This document shows, piece by piece, positions 52,272 to 61,013 of a DNA stretch of 64,000 bases. The stretch is from Polyangium mundeleinium (GTDB lineage Bacteria; Myxococcota_A; Polyangia; Polyangiales; Polyangiaceae). The stretch's first letter is position 1; every line of letters starts with the position of its first letter. The notes below the pieces were generated by a model that worked only from the letters and a program-made list of their open reading frames with translations, did no database searches and was not told the origin of the DNA. Location: contig NZ_JAQNDO010000001.1 of assembly GCF_028369105.1 (NCBI RefSeq), forward strand, positions 11,688,501 through 11,752,500, read 5' to 3'. The position numbers and the translations under genes were made by a program.

Positions 52272-52487
52272 GGGCCCCGCATGCCCGCTTCGGGGCTGTC
52301 CCGGGCGAGCGGGCACGCGGCCCGAGCCCTTCGACGCGGCAGGAAAACGTCGGGGGATCCCCCCCGGGCCGTGTTGCCGTCCGGGCCGGCGTGATAGGAT
52401 ACTCGAATCATGAATCGCGCCGGGCGCCAGACTCGCGAGGGGGTACAGCGTCATCGCGGCATGGGCAGCGATCGCCCAGGCGCCACA

Positions 52488-52521
52488 CGAGCATGCAGAT
52501 CCGTTATGATCTGCATGCTCG
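52488..52521. promoter_or_regulatory. perfect 14-bp dyad (candidate operator) upstream of the molybdenum-cofactor group
   Basis: CGAGCATGCAGATC (52488-52501), spacer CGTTAT, GATCTGCATGCTCG (52508-52521), with no mismatch. No T-run follows on either strand, so it is not an intrinsic terminator. It lies 37 bases before the first gene of the operon. The rest of the 287-base gap holds no gene. It could bind a dimeric regulator, or form an RNA hairpin in the leader. Confidence 0.6.
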
Positions 52522-52558
52522 GGATGCATGACCTCGCTCAACGAAGGATGGCGCGCGC

Positions 52559-52783
52559 GTGGACTCCCTGTTCGATCAAGTAGTCCAGCGTAGCGGCCTT
52601 TCGCCGGTGTTCGCGAAGGGCACGATCCAGCGGGCCTTCGCGCGGATCGGCGTCGATGCGGCAAAGATGAAGCGGGACGATCTCGAGCGCGCGCTCCCCA
52701 CGCTCCAGGCCGCGCTGGGCGTGTTCCTGCCGCCGCAGGAGCTCAAGGAGCGAATCACGGACATCGGCAGACTCTGCCGCTGA
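52559..52783 (+). CDS. small helical protein at the head of the NuoEF/Moco group
   Basis: 74 residues from a GTG at 52559. It is all helical (LFDQVVQRSGLSPVFAKGTI, QRAFARIGVDAAKMKRDDLE, LQAALGVFLPPQELKERITD) without Cys or membrane segments. It occupies the place that the small delta subunit often has in soluble formate dehydrogenase operons, but the sequence does not resemble FdsD and I leave it unnamed. The gap to the NuoE-NuoF fusion is 21 bases. Confidence 0.6.
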   Translation: MDSLFDQVVQRSGLSPVFAKGTIQRAFARIGVDAAKMKRDDLERALPTLQAALGVFLPPQELKERITDIGRLCR

Positions 52784-52804
52784 TCGCGGAGCAGGGGGGC
52801 GCAC

Positions 52805-54433
52805 GTGGGCGCCATCATCGACGCGCTGACCGACCTACAGCACGAGCACGGCTGGCTTGACGACGCGCGCCTCGCCGCGCTCGCGCAGAAGCTCGGCATT
52901 CCGCTCTACCGGATCGAAGGGCTCGTCTCGTTTTACCCGCACTTCCGGCGAAAACCCCCGCCGCGCGTGGACGTGGCGCTCTGCCGCGACGTGACGTGCA
53001 GGCTCGCCGGCGGCCGCGATTTCCTGGCGCGGGCGCGGCAGGCGGTCGGGAGGGATCCGTCGGTGGAAGTGCGCGAGGTGAGCTGCCTCGGCCGATGTGA
53101 TCACGCGCCGGCCGCCGCGCTCAACGAGCGACCGATGCACGCGGGAGACCTCGACAACCTCGCCCACGCCGTCCGCTGGGCCGACGAGCCAAGGCCCGAA
53201 GCAGCGCCCTCCCCGGCGCGACGCTGGGCGAGTGATCCGTACGAAGACCAAGGATCCCGCTACGGCGTGCTCGCGTCGCTGCGCGGGGACACGCTCGCGG
53301 GCGACCGCATCGTGGCGACGCTCGAAACGAGCGGGCTGCGCGGCATGGGCGGCGCGGGCTTCCCCACGGGGCTCAAGTGGAAGCTCGTCCGCAAGGAGAC
53401 GGCGCACCCGAAGTACGTGGTGTGCAACGCGGACGAGAGCGAGCCGGGCACGTTCAAGGACCGCGTGATCCTCGACGAGCTGCCGCACCTCGTGATCGAG
53501 GGCATGGCCATCGCCGCGCTCGTCGTCGGGGCCTCCGAGGGCATCGTGTTCATCCGCCACGAGTACGGTCCCGAGCGGGAGAAGCTCGCTCGCGCGATCG
53601 ACGAAGCGCGGCAGCGCGGCGCGCTCGGGACCGACGCCCTCGGCCCGGGGTTGCCCTTCGACGTGCGGATCGCGGTCTCGCCGGGCGGATACATCCTCGG
53701 CGAGGAGACGGCGCTGCTCGAGTGCCTCGAAGACAAGCGCGGCGAGCCACGGAACAAGCCGCCGTTCCCCGGTCAGAAAGGGCTCTTCGGTCGCCCCACG
53801 TTGATCAACAACGTCGAGACGTTCTCGTACGTGCCGCTCCTCGTGAAAGAAGGCGCCGAGGCGTGGAAGGCGCGCGGCGTGCGTGGCGCGGGCGGGCTCA
53901 AGTTCATCGCGCTCTCGGGCGACGTCGAGCGGCCCGGTGTCTATCAGGTGCCCATGGGCACGACGATCGGCGAGCTCATCGAGCAGGCCGGCGGCACGAA
54001 GGACAAGCGGCCCATCCTCGCGATCGCGCCCGGCGGCGCCTCATCGAACTTCCTGCGCGCGGACGCGACCTCTGCGCCGCTCGACTTCGACGCGCTGCAG
54101 AAGCGTGGCTCGATGCTCGGCTCGGGCGCGGTGCTCGTGGTGTGCGAAGGCGCGGACATCGTGGATCTCGTGACGAACGTCGTGGCCTTCTTCCGCAACG
54201 AGTCGTGCGGCAAGTGCGTGCCGTGCCGCGTGGGCACGGAGAAGGCCGTCACGATCCTGGAGGATGCGGTGCTCGGGCGCGGGAAGAAGCGGCACCTCGT
54301 GGTGCTCTCCGAGCTCGCCGAGACGCTCGCCGACACCTCGATCTGCGGCCTCGGTCAGGTCGCGATCGCGCCGTTCCTCTCCGTCCTGCGCGCGTTCGAG
54401 GACGACGTGCGCGCGCGCTTCCCGGAGGATTGA
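52805..54433 (+). CDS. NuoE-NuoF fusion, NADH-oxidising subunit (formate dehydrogenase/NADH dehydrogenase type)
   Basis: 542 residues from a GTG. Residues 1-130 are NuoE-like with the [2Fe-2S] ligands Cys60, Cys65, Cys94 and Cys98 (CRDVTC, CLGRC). Residues about 150-540 are NuoF-like: NADH/FMN site GMGGAGFPTGLKW, CNADESEPGTFKDR, GGYILGEETALLE, and the [4Fe-4S] motif ESCGKCVPC (Cys468, 471, 474) with Cys514. It passes electrons between NAD(H) and a partner iron-sulfur or molybdenum subunit. The partner is not in the window; the moeA and mobA genes just behind make a molybdenum formate dehydrogenase the likely one. Confidence 0.9.
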   Translation: MGAIIDALTDLQHEHGWLDDARLAALAQKLGIPLYRIEGLVSFYPHFRRKPPPRVDVALCRDVTCRLAGGRDFLARARQAVGRDPSVEVREVSCLGRCDHAPAAALNERPMHAGDLDNLAHAVRWADEPRPEAAPSPARRWASDPYEDQGSRYGVLASLRGDTLAGDRIVATLETSGLRGMGGAGFPTGLKWKLVRKETAHPKYVVCNADESEPGTFKDRVILDELPHLVIEGMAIAALVVGASEGIVFIRHEYGPEREKLARAIDEARQRGALGTDALGPGLPFDVRIAVSPGGYILGEETALLECLEDKRGEPRNKPPFPGQKGLFGRPTLINNVETFSYVPLLVKEGAEAWKARGVRGAGGLKFIALSGDVERPGVYQVPMGTTIGELIEQAGGTKDKRPILAIAPGGASSNFLRADATSAPLDFDALQKRGSMLGSGAVLVVCEGADIVDLVTNVVAFFRNESCGKCVPCRVGTEKAVTILEDAVLGRGKKRHLVVLSELAETLADTSICGLGQVAIAPFLSVLRAFEDDVRARFPED

Positions 54434-54439
54434 TCGAAC

Positions 54440-55693
54440 ATGGGCGTGCGAGACGTGCGCATGCGTGGCTTCCGGAAGCGCGCGAGCGTCGAGGAGGCGC
54501 TGGCCACGCTCGTGTCGCGCACGGGCGAGCTCGAAGCCGAGCGCGTACCCGTCACGCAGGCGAGCGGGCGTGTGCTCGCCGAAGACGTGACCGCCGTCGC
54601 GAGCGTGCCGCACTTCCGCCGTGCCGCGATGGATGGATGGGCCGTCGTCGGAGAGTCGACGTTCGGGGCGAGCACGTACGCGCCCGCCTCGCTCATGCTG
54701 ATCGGCGAGGCGAGGCCGGGAAGGCCGTTCGCGGGCGCGCTCCGGCGTGGCGAGGCCGTGCGCATCACAACGGGCGCGCCGGTGCCCGAAGGCGCGGACG
54801 CGGTCCTCATGGCCGAACGCGCCGAGGAGATTTCGCGCGGCGATCAGACGATCGTTTCCGTCGCGGAGCCGGTCTCGCCGGGGAAACACGTCGGCGCGAT
54901 CGGCGAGGACGTGCCGGCCGGGACGATCGTGGCGCGGCGAGGCCGCAAGCTCCGGCCGCAGGACGTGGGGCTTTTGGCGAGCGTCGGCGCGGGCCTCGTG
55001 CCCGTCGTGCGCAGGCCCCGCGTGCGGGTCGTGATCACGGGGGACGAGCTGCTCGCGCCGGGCAACATGCCCGAGGGATCGTGCATCGTGGACTCGAACA
55101 GCGTGGTGCTCGCGGCGCTCGTCGCGCGGGACGGCGGCGCGCTCTCGCCCACGGTGCGCGCGGCCGATCGGTACGAGCTCGTGCGCGAGGCGATCGGCGG
55201 CGGCGACGAGGACGTCGTGCTCGTCTCCGGCGGCTCGTCCGTGGGCCCCGAGGATCACGCGCCGCTCGCGCTCGCCGAGATCGGCGAGGTCACGGTGCAC
55301 GGCGTGGCGATGCGCCCATCGAGCCCGGCCGGCTTTGGCTTCGTCCCCGGAAACGGCCGCCCGCGCCCCGTCTTCCTCCTGCCGGGCAACCCGGTCTCCT
55401 GCTTGTGCGCGTACGAGTTTTTTGCAGGACCAACGATCCGCGCGCTCGGCGGCCTCCCGCGCGCGTGGCCCCATCCGCGCGGAAAGGGCCGGCTCGTCGC
55501 GAAGATCGTCTCCGAGCTCGGCCGCGTGGATTACGTCCGCGTGCAGTACGACGGCGCGCGGGTCACGCCGATCATGACGAGCGGCGCGTCGATCCTCTCC
55601 TCCACGACCCGCGCGGACGGCGTCGTGCTCGTCCCTGCCGGCAGCGAGGGCCATGGGGAGGGCGAGGAGGTCGAGGTTTTCCTCTACGATTGA
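54440..55693 (+). CDS. moeA: molybdopterin molybdenumtransferase (MoeA), copy 1
   Basis: 417 residues, of normal MoeA length. It shows ASVPHFRRAAMDGWAVV, ITTGAPVPEGADAVLM, VVITGDELLAPGNM, VSGGSSVGPED and VFLLPGNPVSCLCAYEF, the conserved blocks of MoeA domains I-III. MoeA inserts molybdate into adenylylated molybdopterin to make Moco. It starts 6 bases after the NuoE-NuoF stop and is followed by a second moeA, so the operon carries two copies. Confidence 0.92.
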   Translation: MGVRDVRMRGFRKRASVEEALATLVSRTGELEAERVPVTQASGRVLAEDVTAVASVPHFRRAAMDGWAVVGESTFGASTYAPASLMLIGEARPGRPFAGALRRGEAVRITTGAPVPEGADAVLMAERAEEISRGDQTIVSVAEPVSPGKHVGAIGEDVPAGTIVARRGRKLRPQDVGLLASVGAGLVPVVRRPRVRVVITGDELLAPGNMPEGSCIVDSNSVVLAALVARDGGALSPTVRAADRYELVREAIGGGDEDVVLVSGGSSVGPEDHAPLALAEIGEVTVHGVAMRPSSPAGFGFVPGNGRPRPVFLLPGNPVSCLCAYEFFAGPTIRALGGLPRAWPHPRGKGRLVAKIVSELGRVDYVRVQYDGARVTPIMTSGASILSSTTRADGVVLVPAGSEGHGEGEEVEVFLYD

Positions 55694-55708
55694 TCTCGGG
55701 GGGGCGTC

Positions 55709-57628
55709 GTGAAGCAAGCGCAGTTCCTGAACGTCGTGGACCGGGACGAGGCCGAGCGGCGCTTCCGCGCAGCGATCGGCGAGCTCGGCGCGATCGGCGT
55801 CGAGATCGTCCCGCTCGACGCGGCGCTCGGTCGCTTGCTCGCCGAGGACGTCGCGAGCCCCGTCGACGTGCCCGGCTTCGATCGTTCGAACGTCGATGGC
55901 TACGCCGTGCGCGCGTCCGACACGTTCGGCGCCACCGAGGCCGAGCCGCAGCGGCTCCGGCGCTTGCCGGGCAGCGTCGCGATGGGCCGCCTCCCCGACG
56001 TCACCGTCGAGCCGGGCACGGCCCTCGCGATCCCCACGGGCGGCGCCGTGCCGCGCGGCGCCGACGCGATCGTCATGGTCGAGCACACGCTCCTCGACGG
56101 CGACGACGTGCAGATCACGAAGGCCTCGATCCCCGGCCGATGGATCACCTACGCGGGCACCGACGTCGCGCAGGGTGAGGTCGTGCTCCGCGCGAAGGAG
56201 CGCCTCACCTCGCGGGAAACGGGCGTCCTCGCGGCGATCGGCCTCGATCGTGTCGCCGTGCTCGCGCGTCCGCGTGTGGCGATCCTCTCGACGGGCGACG
56301 AGATCGTCCCGCCTGGTCAGCCGCTCCTGCCGGGCGCGGTCTACGATTCGAACGCGCGCATCCTGTCCGACGCCGTCCGCGAGGCCGGCGGCGAGCCGTT
56401 CCTCGCCGGCATCGTGCCCGACGACGAGACCTCCGTCCGCGACGCGCTCCGCCGCTGCCTCGCCGACGCGCACGTCGTGCTCCTCTCGGGCGGCACCTCG
56501 AAGGGCCCCGGCGACCTCAACGCGCGTGTCCTCGCCGAGGCCCTCGATCCGCCCGGCATCGTCGTGCACGGCGTCGCGCTCAAGCCGGGCAAGCCCCTCT
56601 GCCTCGCGGTCTCCCGCGGCAAGCCCGTCGTCGTCCTGCCGGGCTTTCCGACCTCGGCGATCTTCACGTTCCACGAGTTCGTCGCGCCCGTCATCCGCGC
56701 GCTCGCGGGCCTCTCCGAGCGCGCGGACGACACGGTCACGGCGCGCCTTCCGTTCCGCGTCACGAGCGAGCACGGCCGCACGGAGTACGTGCTCGTGCGC
56801 CTCGTCGACGACGAACACGGCGCGCGCGTCGCGTACCCGATCGGCAAGGGCTCGGGCTCCGTCACCACCTTCTCGCAGGCCGACGGCTTTTTCATCGTCG
56901 ACGAGCGTGTCGAGATGCTCGACGCCGGCGACACCGTCGTGATCCACCCCGTCGCCGGATCCCGCCCACGGCAGGTCGATCTCGTCGTCATCGGCAGCCA
57001 TTGCGTCGGCCTCGACGTCCTGCTCGGCCGCCTCGCCGCGCGTGGCACCACGAGCAAGCTCATCGCCGTCGGCAGCGAGGCCGGCCTCGCCGCCGTCCGC
57101 CGCGGCGAATGCGACGTCGCCGGCGTCCACCTCTACGACCCGAACACCGGCACCTACAACGAGCCTTTCCTCGACCCTGGGCTCGAGCTCGCCCGCGGCT
57201 ACGGCCGCATGCAAGGCGTGGTCTTCCGCCCCGGCGATCCGCGCTTCGAGGGCAAGCGCGCCGAGGACGCCGTCCGCGAGGCCGCCCGCACCGAGGGCAT
57301 CGTGATGATCAACCGCAACCGCGGCAGCGGCACCCGCGCGCTCTACGATCGCCTCCTCGGCGACGCGCGCCCCGCCGGCCACTCCGTCGAGGCCTCCTCC
57401 CACCGCGCCGTCGCCGCCGCCGTCGCACAAGGCCGCGCCGATTTCGGCATCGCGATCGACATCGTCGCGCGCGATCGGCGCCTCGGCTTCCTCCCGCTCG
57501 GCGAGGAGCGCTTCGACTTCGTCGTCCCCTCGAACCGCCTCGGCCGGCCCGCCGTGCGCACCTTCCTCGCCGAGCTCGCGTCCGCACCGACACGCGCGGC
57601 CCTGCGCGACCGAGGGCTCCTCGCGTGA
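55709..57628 (+). CDS. MoeA fused to a periplasmic-binding-like (molybdate-type) domain, copy 2
   Basis: 639 residues from a GTG. Residues 1-405 are MoeA-like (FDRSNVDGYAVRASD, ILSTGDEIVPPGQP, LSGGTSKGPGDLN, VVLPGFPTSAIF). Residues about 410-639 are a type-2 binding-protein-like domain without signal peptide (VDLVVIGSHCVGLDVLLGRL, CDVAGVHLYDPNTG, MINRNRGSGTRALYDRLLG, VAQGRADFGIAIDIVA), like that of molybdate-sensing regulators. The fusion is known from other bacteria and archaea and probably couples ligand sensing to Mo insertion. Its stop overlaps the GTG of mobA. Confidence 0.9.
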   Translation: MKQAQFLNVVDRDEAERRFRAAIGELGAIGVEIVPLDAALGRLLAEDVASPVDVPGFDRSNVDGYAVRASDTFGATEAEPQRLRRLPGSVAMGRLPDVTVEPGTALAIPTGGAVPRGADAIVMVEHTLLDGDDVQITKASIPGRWITYAGTDVAQGEVVLRAKERLTSRETGVLAAIGLDRVAVLARPRVAILSTGDEIVPPGQPLLPGAVYDSNARILSDAVREAGGEPFLAGIVPDDETSVRDALRRCLADAHVVLLSGGTSKGPGDLNARVLAEALDPPGIVVHGVALKPGKPLCLAVSRGKPVVVLPGFPTSAIFTFHEFVAPVIRALAGLSERADDTVTARLPFRVTSEHGRTEYVLVRLVDDEHGARVAYPIGKGSGSVTTFSQADGFFIVDERVEMLDAGDTVVIHPVAGSRPRQVDLVVIGSHCVGLDVLLGRLAARGTTSKLIAVGSEAGLAAVRRGECDVAGVHLYDPNTGTYNEPFLDPGLELARGYGRMQGVVFRPGDPRFEGKRAEDAVREAARTEGIVMINRNRGSGTRALYDRLLGDARPAGHSVEASSHRAVAAAVAQGRADFGIAIDIVARDRRLGFLPLGEERFDFVVPSNRLGRPAVRTFLAELASAPTRAALRDRGLLA

Positions 57629-58284
57629 GCGCCGGCCTCGTCCCCGGCCTCGGCGCCGTCGTCCTCGCGGGCGGCCGCAGCAGCCGCATGGGCCGCCCCA
57701 AGGCCTGGCTCCCCTTCGGCGACGAGGTCCTCCTCCAGCGCGTCGTACGTCGCCTCGCCACGGTCGCCGCGCCCCTCGTCGTCGTCCGCGCCCCCGGGCA
57801 AGCGCTCCCGCCGCTCCCGGCCGACGTCGCCCTCGCCGACGACCCCGTCGAAGGCCGCGGGCCTCTCCAGGGCATCGCGGTGGGCCTCGCGGCGCTCGCT
57901 GGCAAGGCCGAAGCCGCGTTCGTCTCCTCCACCGACGCGCCTTTCGTGGATCCCGCGCTCGTGCGTTTTCTCGCGGATCTCCGCGGCTCCACGCACGACG
58001 TCGTCGTCCCTCGCGCTGGCGGGCATTACCACCCGCTCGCGGCGGTGTACGGCGTCTCGGTCGTGTCCGAGATCAACGCCCTCCTCGCCGAGGACCGCCT
58101 CCGCCCGTTTTTCCTGTTCGAGCGCGTCCGCACCCTCGTCGTCCCCGAAGATCGGCTCCGCGAGGCGCCCGGCGTTTCCCTCTCCGGCGACGAGATCCTC
58201 GCCTTGCGAAACCTCAACACGCCCGAGGACTGGCGCGCGGCGCTCGACGTCGCGGGCCTGCCGATGCCGCGCGATCCGGCTTGA
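57625..58284 (+). CDS. mobA: molybdenum cofactor guanylyltransferase (MobA)
   Basis: 219 residues from a GTG overlapping the preceding stop (GTGA). LAGGRSSRMGRPKAWLPFGD is the nucleotide-binding loop, followed by SSTDAPFVDPALV, where the Asp binds the metal. GHYHPLAAVYG and LRPFFLFERVRTLVV complete the fold. The enzyme attaches GMP to Moco to give the guanine dinucleotide form used by formate dehydrogenases and related enzymes. This matches the NuoE-NuoF gene at the head of the operon. Confidence 0.93.
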   Translation: MSAGLVPGLGAVVLAGGRSSRMGRPKAWLPFGDEVLLQRVVRRLATVAAPLVVVRAPGQALPPLPADVALADDPVEGRGPLQGIAVGLAALAGKAEAAFVSSTDAPFVDPALVRFLADLRGSTHDVVVPRAGGHYHPLAAVYGVSVVSEINALLAEDRLRPFFLFERVRTLVVPEDRLREAPGVSLSGDEILALRNLNTPEDWRAALDVAGLPMPRDPA

Positions 58285-58316
58285 GCGAAAGCCGCCTACC
58301 GGCCACGCTAGGCCCG

Positions 58317-59342
58317 ATGCAAAGGGACCAAGCCGAGACGACCGACGTTTCCCCCGCGGCCGAGCCGCAGGCCGCCGAGGCGCCTCTGCCCGATCCCCAT
58401 GCCGAAGACGCCGCGCCCGCTGCGGGCCCGCTCCGTTGGCAGAAAAACCTGCTCCTCCTCGTCCTCACCATCGCCTCGACGCTCGTCACCTTTGCCTTCT
58501 CGAACGGCCTCGTCCCCGAAGGCGCGCCGTTCGCCGAGCAGCTCCGCGGCGTTCTGCGCGCGTGGACGTACACCGTTCCGCTCATGGCCATCCTGCTGAC
58601 GCACGAGCTCGGCCATTACTTCGCGGCGCGCCTCCACAAGGTCCCGGCTTCGCTCCCCTTTTTCATTCCCCTGCCCCTCCTGAGCCCGTTCGGCACCATG
58701 GGCGCGGTCATCGGCATGAGCGGCCGCATCAAGAGCCGCAATGCCTTGCTCGACATCGGCGCGGCCGGCCCGCTCGCCGGCCTCCTCGTCGCCATTCCCG
58801 TGATCCTCTACGGCCTGCGCACCTCGCCCGTCCTGCCCATCCCCGAGGAGGGCATCCAGGAGGGGCAATGCCTGCTTTATTTCGCGCTGAAGCGCCTCGC
58901 CCTCGGCACGATCCCCGCGGGGCACGACGTCTTCCTCAATGGCCCCGCGTTCGCCGGCTGGGTCGGGCTCTTCGTCACGATGCTGAACCTCGTCCCCGTC
59001 GGCCAGCTCGACGGCGGTCACATCGCGTATGCCCTCTTCGGCGAAAAGCAGAATCGATATGCCCGGATCGTCCACGTGACGATGCTCGGCATGTTCCTCT
59101 TGAACCTCGCCCGCTTCCTGCCCCCGGCGCTCCGGGCCGGCGAGGGCGTCGGCGATGCCGTCGGCAATTCGATCTCGTGGCTCGTGTGGTTCGTCCTGGT
59201 CCACCTGCTCGGCCGCCTCGGCGGCAAGGATCATCCCCCGACCGAGCCGGGCGAGCTCTCGCCCGTGCGCCGCGGAATCGCCGTCCTCTCGCTCGTCGTC
59301 TTCGTCCTGCTCTTCATGCCGACGCCCTGGTCGAAGTATTGA
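58317..59342 (+). CDS. site-2-protease-like M50 metallopeptidase, membrane
   Basis: 341 residues from the ATG at 58317. A TTG at 58281 overlapping the mobA stop would add twelve residues and cannot be excluded. An acidic/Pro-rich cytosolic lead (1-40) precedes about seven hydrophobic segments. The zinc site is HELGH (96-100) in LLTHELGHYFAARL, with the third ligand Asp232 in NLVPVGQLDGGHIAYAL. Family members cut regulators inside the membrane or act as poorly known site-2 proteases. No PDZ domain is present. The target is unknown. Confidence 0.85.
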   Translation: MQRDQAETTDVSPAAEPQAAEAPLPDPHAEDAAPAAGPLRWQKNLLLLVLTIASTLVTFAFSNGLVPEGAPFAEQLRGVLRAWTYTVPLMAILLTHELGHYFAARLHKVPASLPFFIPLPLLSPFGTMGAVIGMSGRIKSRNALLDIGAAGPLAGLLVAIPVILYGLRTSPVLPIPEEGIQEGQCLLYFALKRLALGTIPAGHDVFLNGPAFAGWVGLFVTMLNLVPVGQLDGGHIAYALFGEKQNRYARIVHVTMLGMFLLNLARFLPPALRAGEGVGDAVGNSISWLVWFVLVHLLGRLGGKDHPPTEPGELSPVRRGIAVLSLVVFVLLFMPTPWSKY

Positions 59343-59353
59343 GCGAACGCCCG

Positions 59354-59551
59354 CTACACGAGCGTCTCGAAGAACATATCGAGGAGCCGATCCGTGGCCC
59401 GGGTGCTGCCCTCCGGCCCTCGATCGACGCGCGCGAAGGGATGTGAATCGCGCTGGTACGACCGGTGGAGATCGAGGATCTCGAGATCGAGATCGAGGCC
59501 GCCGGGGCCCGTTTCGCGCGCCCCGAGCGGCTCTTTCTCGTTCTCCTCCAT
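59354..59551 (-). CDS. small acidic protein (tentative)
   Basis: A possible 65-residue protein (MEENEKEPLGARE, LDLDLEILDLHRSYQRDSHP, TRATDRLLDMFFETLV) from the ATG at 59551; the start at 59623 is less likely. The composition is protein-like with an Asp/Leu strand and a hydrophobic C-terminus, but the region is short and GC-rich, so it may be chance. It would follow the small gene upstream by 8 bases. Confidence 0.35.
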   Translation of the reverse strand: MEENEKEPLGARETGPGGLDLDLEILDLHRSYQRDSHPFARVDRGPEGSTRATDRLLDMFFETLV

Positions 59552-59558
59552 GGAATCG

Positions 59559-59729
59559 TCACCCCGCGGCGCGCCGCCGCATCCCAGCGCGCGGCCGCCC
59601 GATTCGCCGCGTCCGGGCCACACGCGCCCCTGTCGCGTCCGCGTCCGCGGCGGAATCGGCGCCGCGGCGCTCCTCCTCGTCTTCCTCGAACTCGGCCAGG
59701 ACGAATTCGACGAAGGTCACGCTCTCCAT
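59559..59729 (-). CDS. small protein (tentative)
   Basis: A possible 56-residue protein (MESVTFVEFVLAEFEEDEEE, then an Arg/Ala-rich tail) from the ATG at 59729. The first 20 residues look like real protein; the tail looks like GC-bias translation. It would form a pair with the next small frame. Without a homologue it stays doubtful. Confidence 0.3.
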   Translation of the reverse strand: MESVTFVEFVLAEFEEDEEERRGADSAADADATGARVARTRRIGRPRAGMRRRAAG

Positions 59730-59890
59730 GTATTCGTTCGTCGTGAAAGACCAGGGATCGACGGGGACGGGCCTCCGATCATGGCGTGCAATGGACGGAC
59801 GGCGGCGAATGCGAGGCGAAAGAAAGCGCATGTTGTTGCTCTCGAAGGTAAGACGTCGACAGCTCTAAGTACGTAGGAAGAGATGCTGCT

Positions 59891-59931
59891 CGCGCCCTTT
59901 TCGCTCGCGGCCGCGTCGCGAAAAGGGCGCG
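59891..59931. terminator. perfect 14-bp hairpin between genes
   Basis: CGCGCCCTTTTCGC (59891-59904) and GCGAAAAGGGCGCG (59918-59931) around a 13-base GC-rich loop. It lies 7 bases after the stop of the zinc-ribbon membrane gene on the minus strand. There is no long T-run, so it may act as a terminator or an RNA end-stabilising stem. Confidence 0.55.
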
Positions 59932-59937
59932 CAAAAT

Positions 59938-60801
59938 TCACGGCTTCGCTTTGACGGCCGCCGCCATGGCCTCCACGAGCGACATCGTCGGCGGCGGCAC
60001 CGAAGGCGTCGGCTCCTCTTCGGCCTCCGCGGCGGGTGCAACCTGCTCCGCCTTGGACGCAGGCGCGGGCGCCTTCGCGACGGACGCCGCATTCCGGTTC
60101 GCCCCGGGCACGTGGCTCTGCCAGCTCGGCGCGGGTATCGCCGCAAGGGCGGGCTTCGCCTCGGGGAGCGCCTTCACCGGCTCCTCCACGCGCGGCGCCG
60201 CCGGCTCCAGCCGGAAGCTCGTGGCGATGCGGTGCGCCCGCTCCGTCGCGCCCCGCATCACCTTGCCCGCGAGCTCCGGCGCCGTCAGCGACGAACGTCC
60301 GGCCCGCGCCGCCCGCTCCTCACCGACCTTGTAGCCCATCACCAGCGACCCCCCGACGGCCACCGCCAAGAGCACTCGGTCGAACGTAATCGGCCGCGGC
60401 CGCGACGAGATCGGCTCACGCTCGCGCGCGGCGTCGCTCCCGGCCTGCACCGGCGGCGCCGCCGCTGTGGACGCCGGGAAAAGGTCGACGCCGCGGATCG
60501 CCGCGCGGACGCTCATCGACACCTCGCCAAGGTCCGCGCCGGGCGGAGGCGGCGACAGCATCGACGAACGCGATCGATCCGCGAGCTCGTGCAGCTCCTC
60601 CAGCCGCTCCAGCTTGCTGCGTGGCCCCTCGCGTCCGCTCCCGGGCGCCGATAGGCACGTCGGATCGTCGTCGGCGAGGTTCGTTTGCCGCCGGAAACGT
60701 AAAGCAAAGGCCTCCGATACGCACCGGGGACAGATCGTCGCCTCCATCCCCGGGCGCTCGCTCACCTGGGTCCCCCCACAGACGCCACAACTCGTACTCA
60801 T
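59938..60801 (-). CDS. zinc-ribbon single-pass membrane protein, unknown function
   Basis: 287 residues. The N-terminus has a zinc-knuckle pair (CGVCGG, residues 5-10, and CPRC, about 24-27). A Ser/Pro/Glu-rich segment runs to about 135, followed by a single hydrophobic helix (FDRVLLAVAVGGSLVMGYKV) and an Ala/Pro/Glu-rich extracytoplasmic tail (about 130 residues). It resembles in layout the other zinc-ribbon membrane proteins at 16-18 kb, but without their multiple helices. The role is unknown; it may be a scaffold spanning the envelope. Confidence 0.55.
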   Translation of the reverse strand: MSTSCGVCGGTQVSERPGMEATICPRCVSEAFALRFRRQTNLADDDPTCLSAPGSGREGPRSKLERLEELHELADRSRSSMLSPPPPGADLGEVSMSVRAAIRGVDLFPASTAAAPPVQAGSDAAREREPISSRPRPITFDRVLLAVAVGGSLVMGYKVGEERAARAGRSSLTAPELAGKVMRGATERAHRIATSFRLEPAAPRVEEPVKALPEAKPALAAIPAPSWQSHVPGANRNAASVAKAPAPASKAEQVAPAAEAEEEPTPSVPPPTMSLVEAMAAAVKAKP

Positions 60802-61013
60802 TGGATTCCCCCCGAATCCAAGCAGTATGCTCAGCTAGTGCCTCATATTACCAAGTTAAAGCGAGCGTGCATGTCCATTCGACGCGGCTTGGTGGGGGGC
60901 GGGTTGCGTCGAAAAGCGGTTGCTCGGGGCGGACGAGGTGCTTCGAGCGGGGGCGTGAAACTCGCGCGTGGCGCGGCTCGTGTGCTAGGAAGGCCGCGCT
61001 TGGAGGAAAAAGA

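Noticed and set aside
52272-52558. Moco riboswitch in front of the molybdenum operon
   Set aside because: Apart from the simple dyad I cannot find the multi-helix fold or conserved bases of the Moco RNA motif. Covariance search would be needed.
54041-57430. 1,129-residue open frame on the minus strand
   Set aside because: It is antisense to the NuoE-NuoF and both moeA genes. The composition is extreme and no motif is present.
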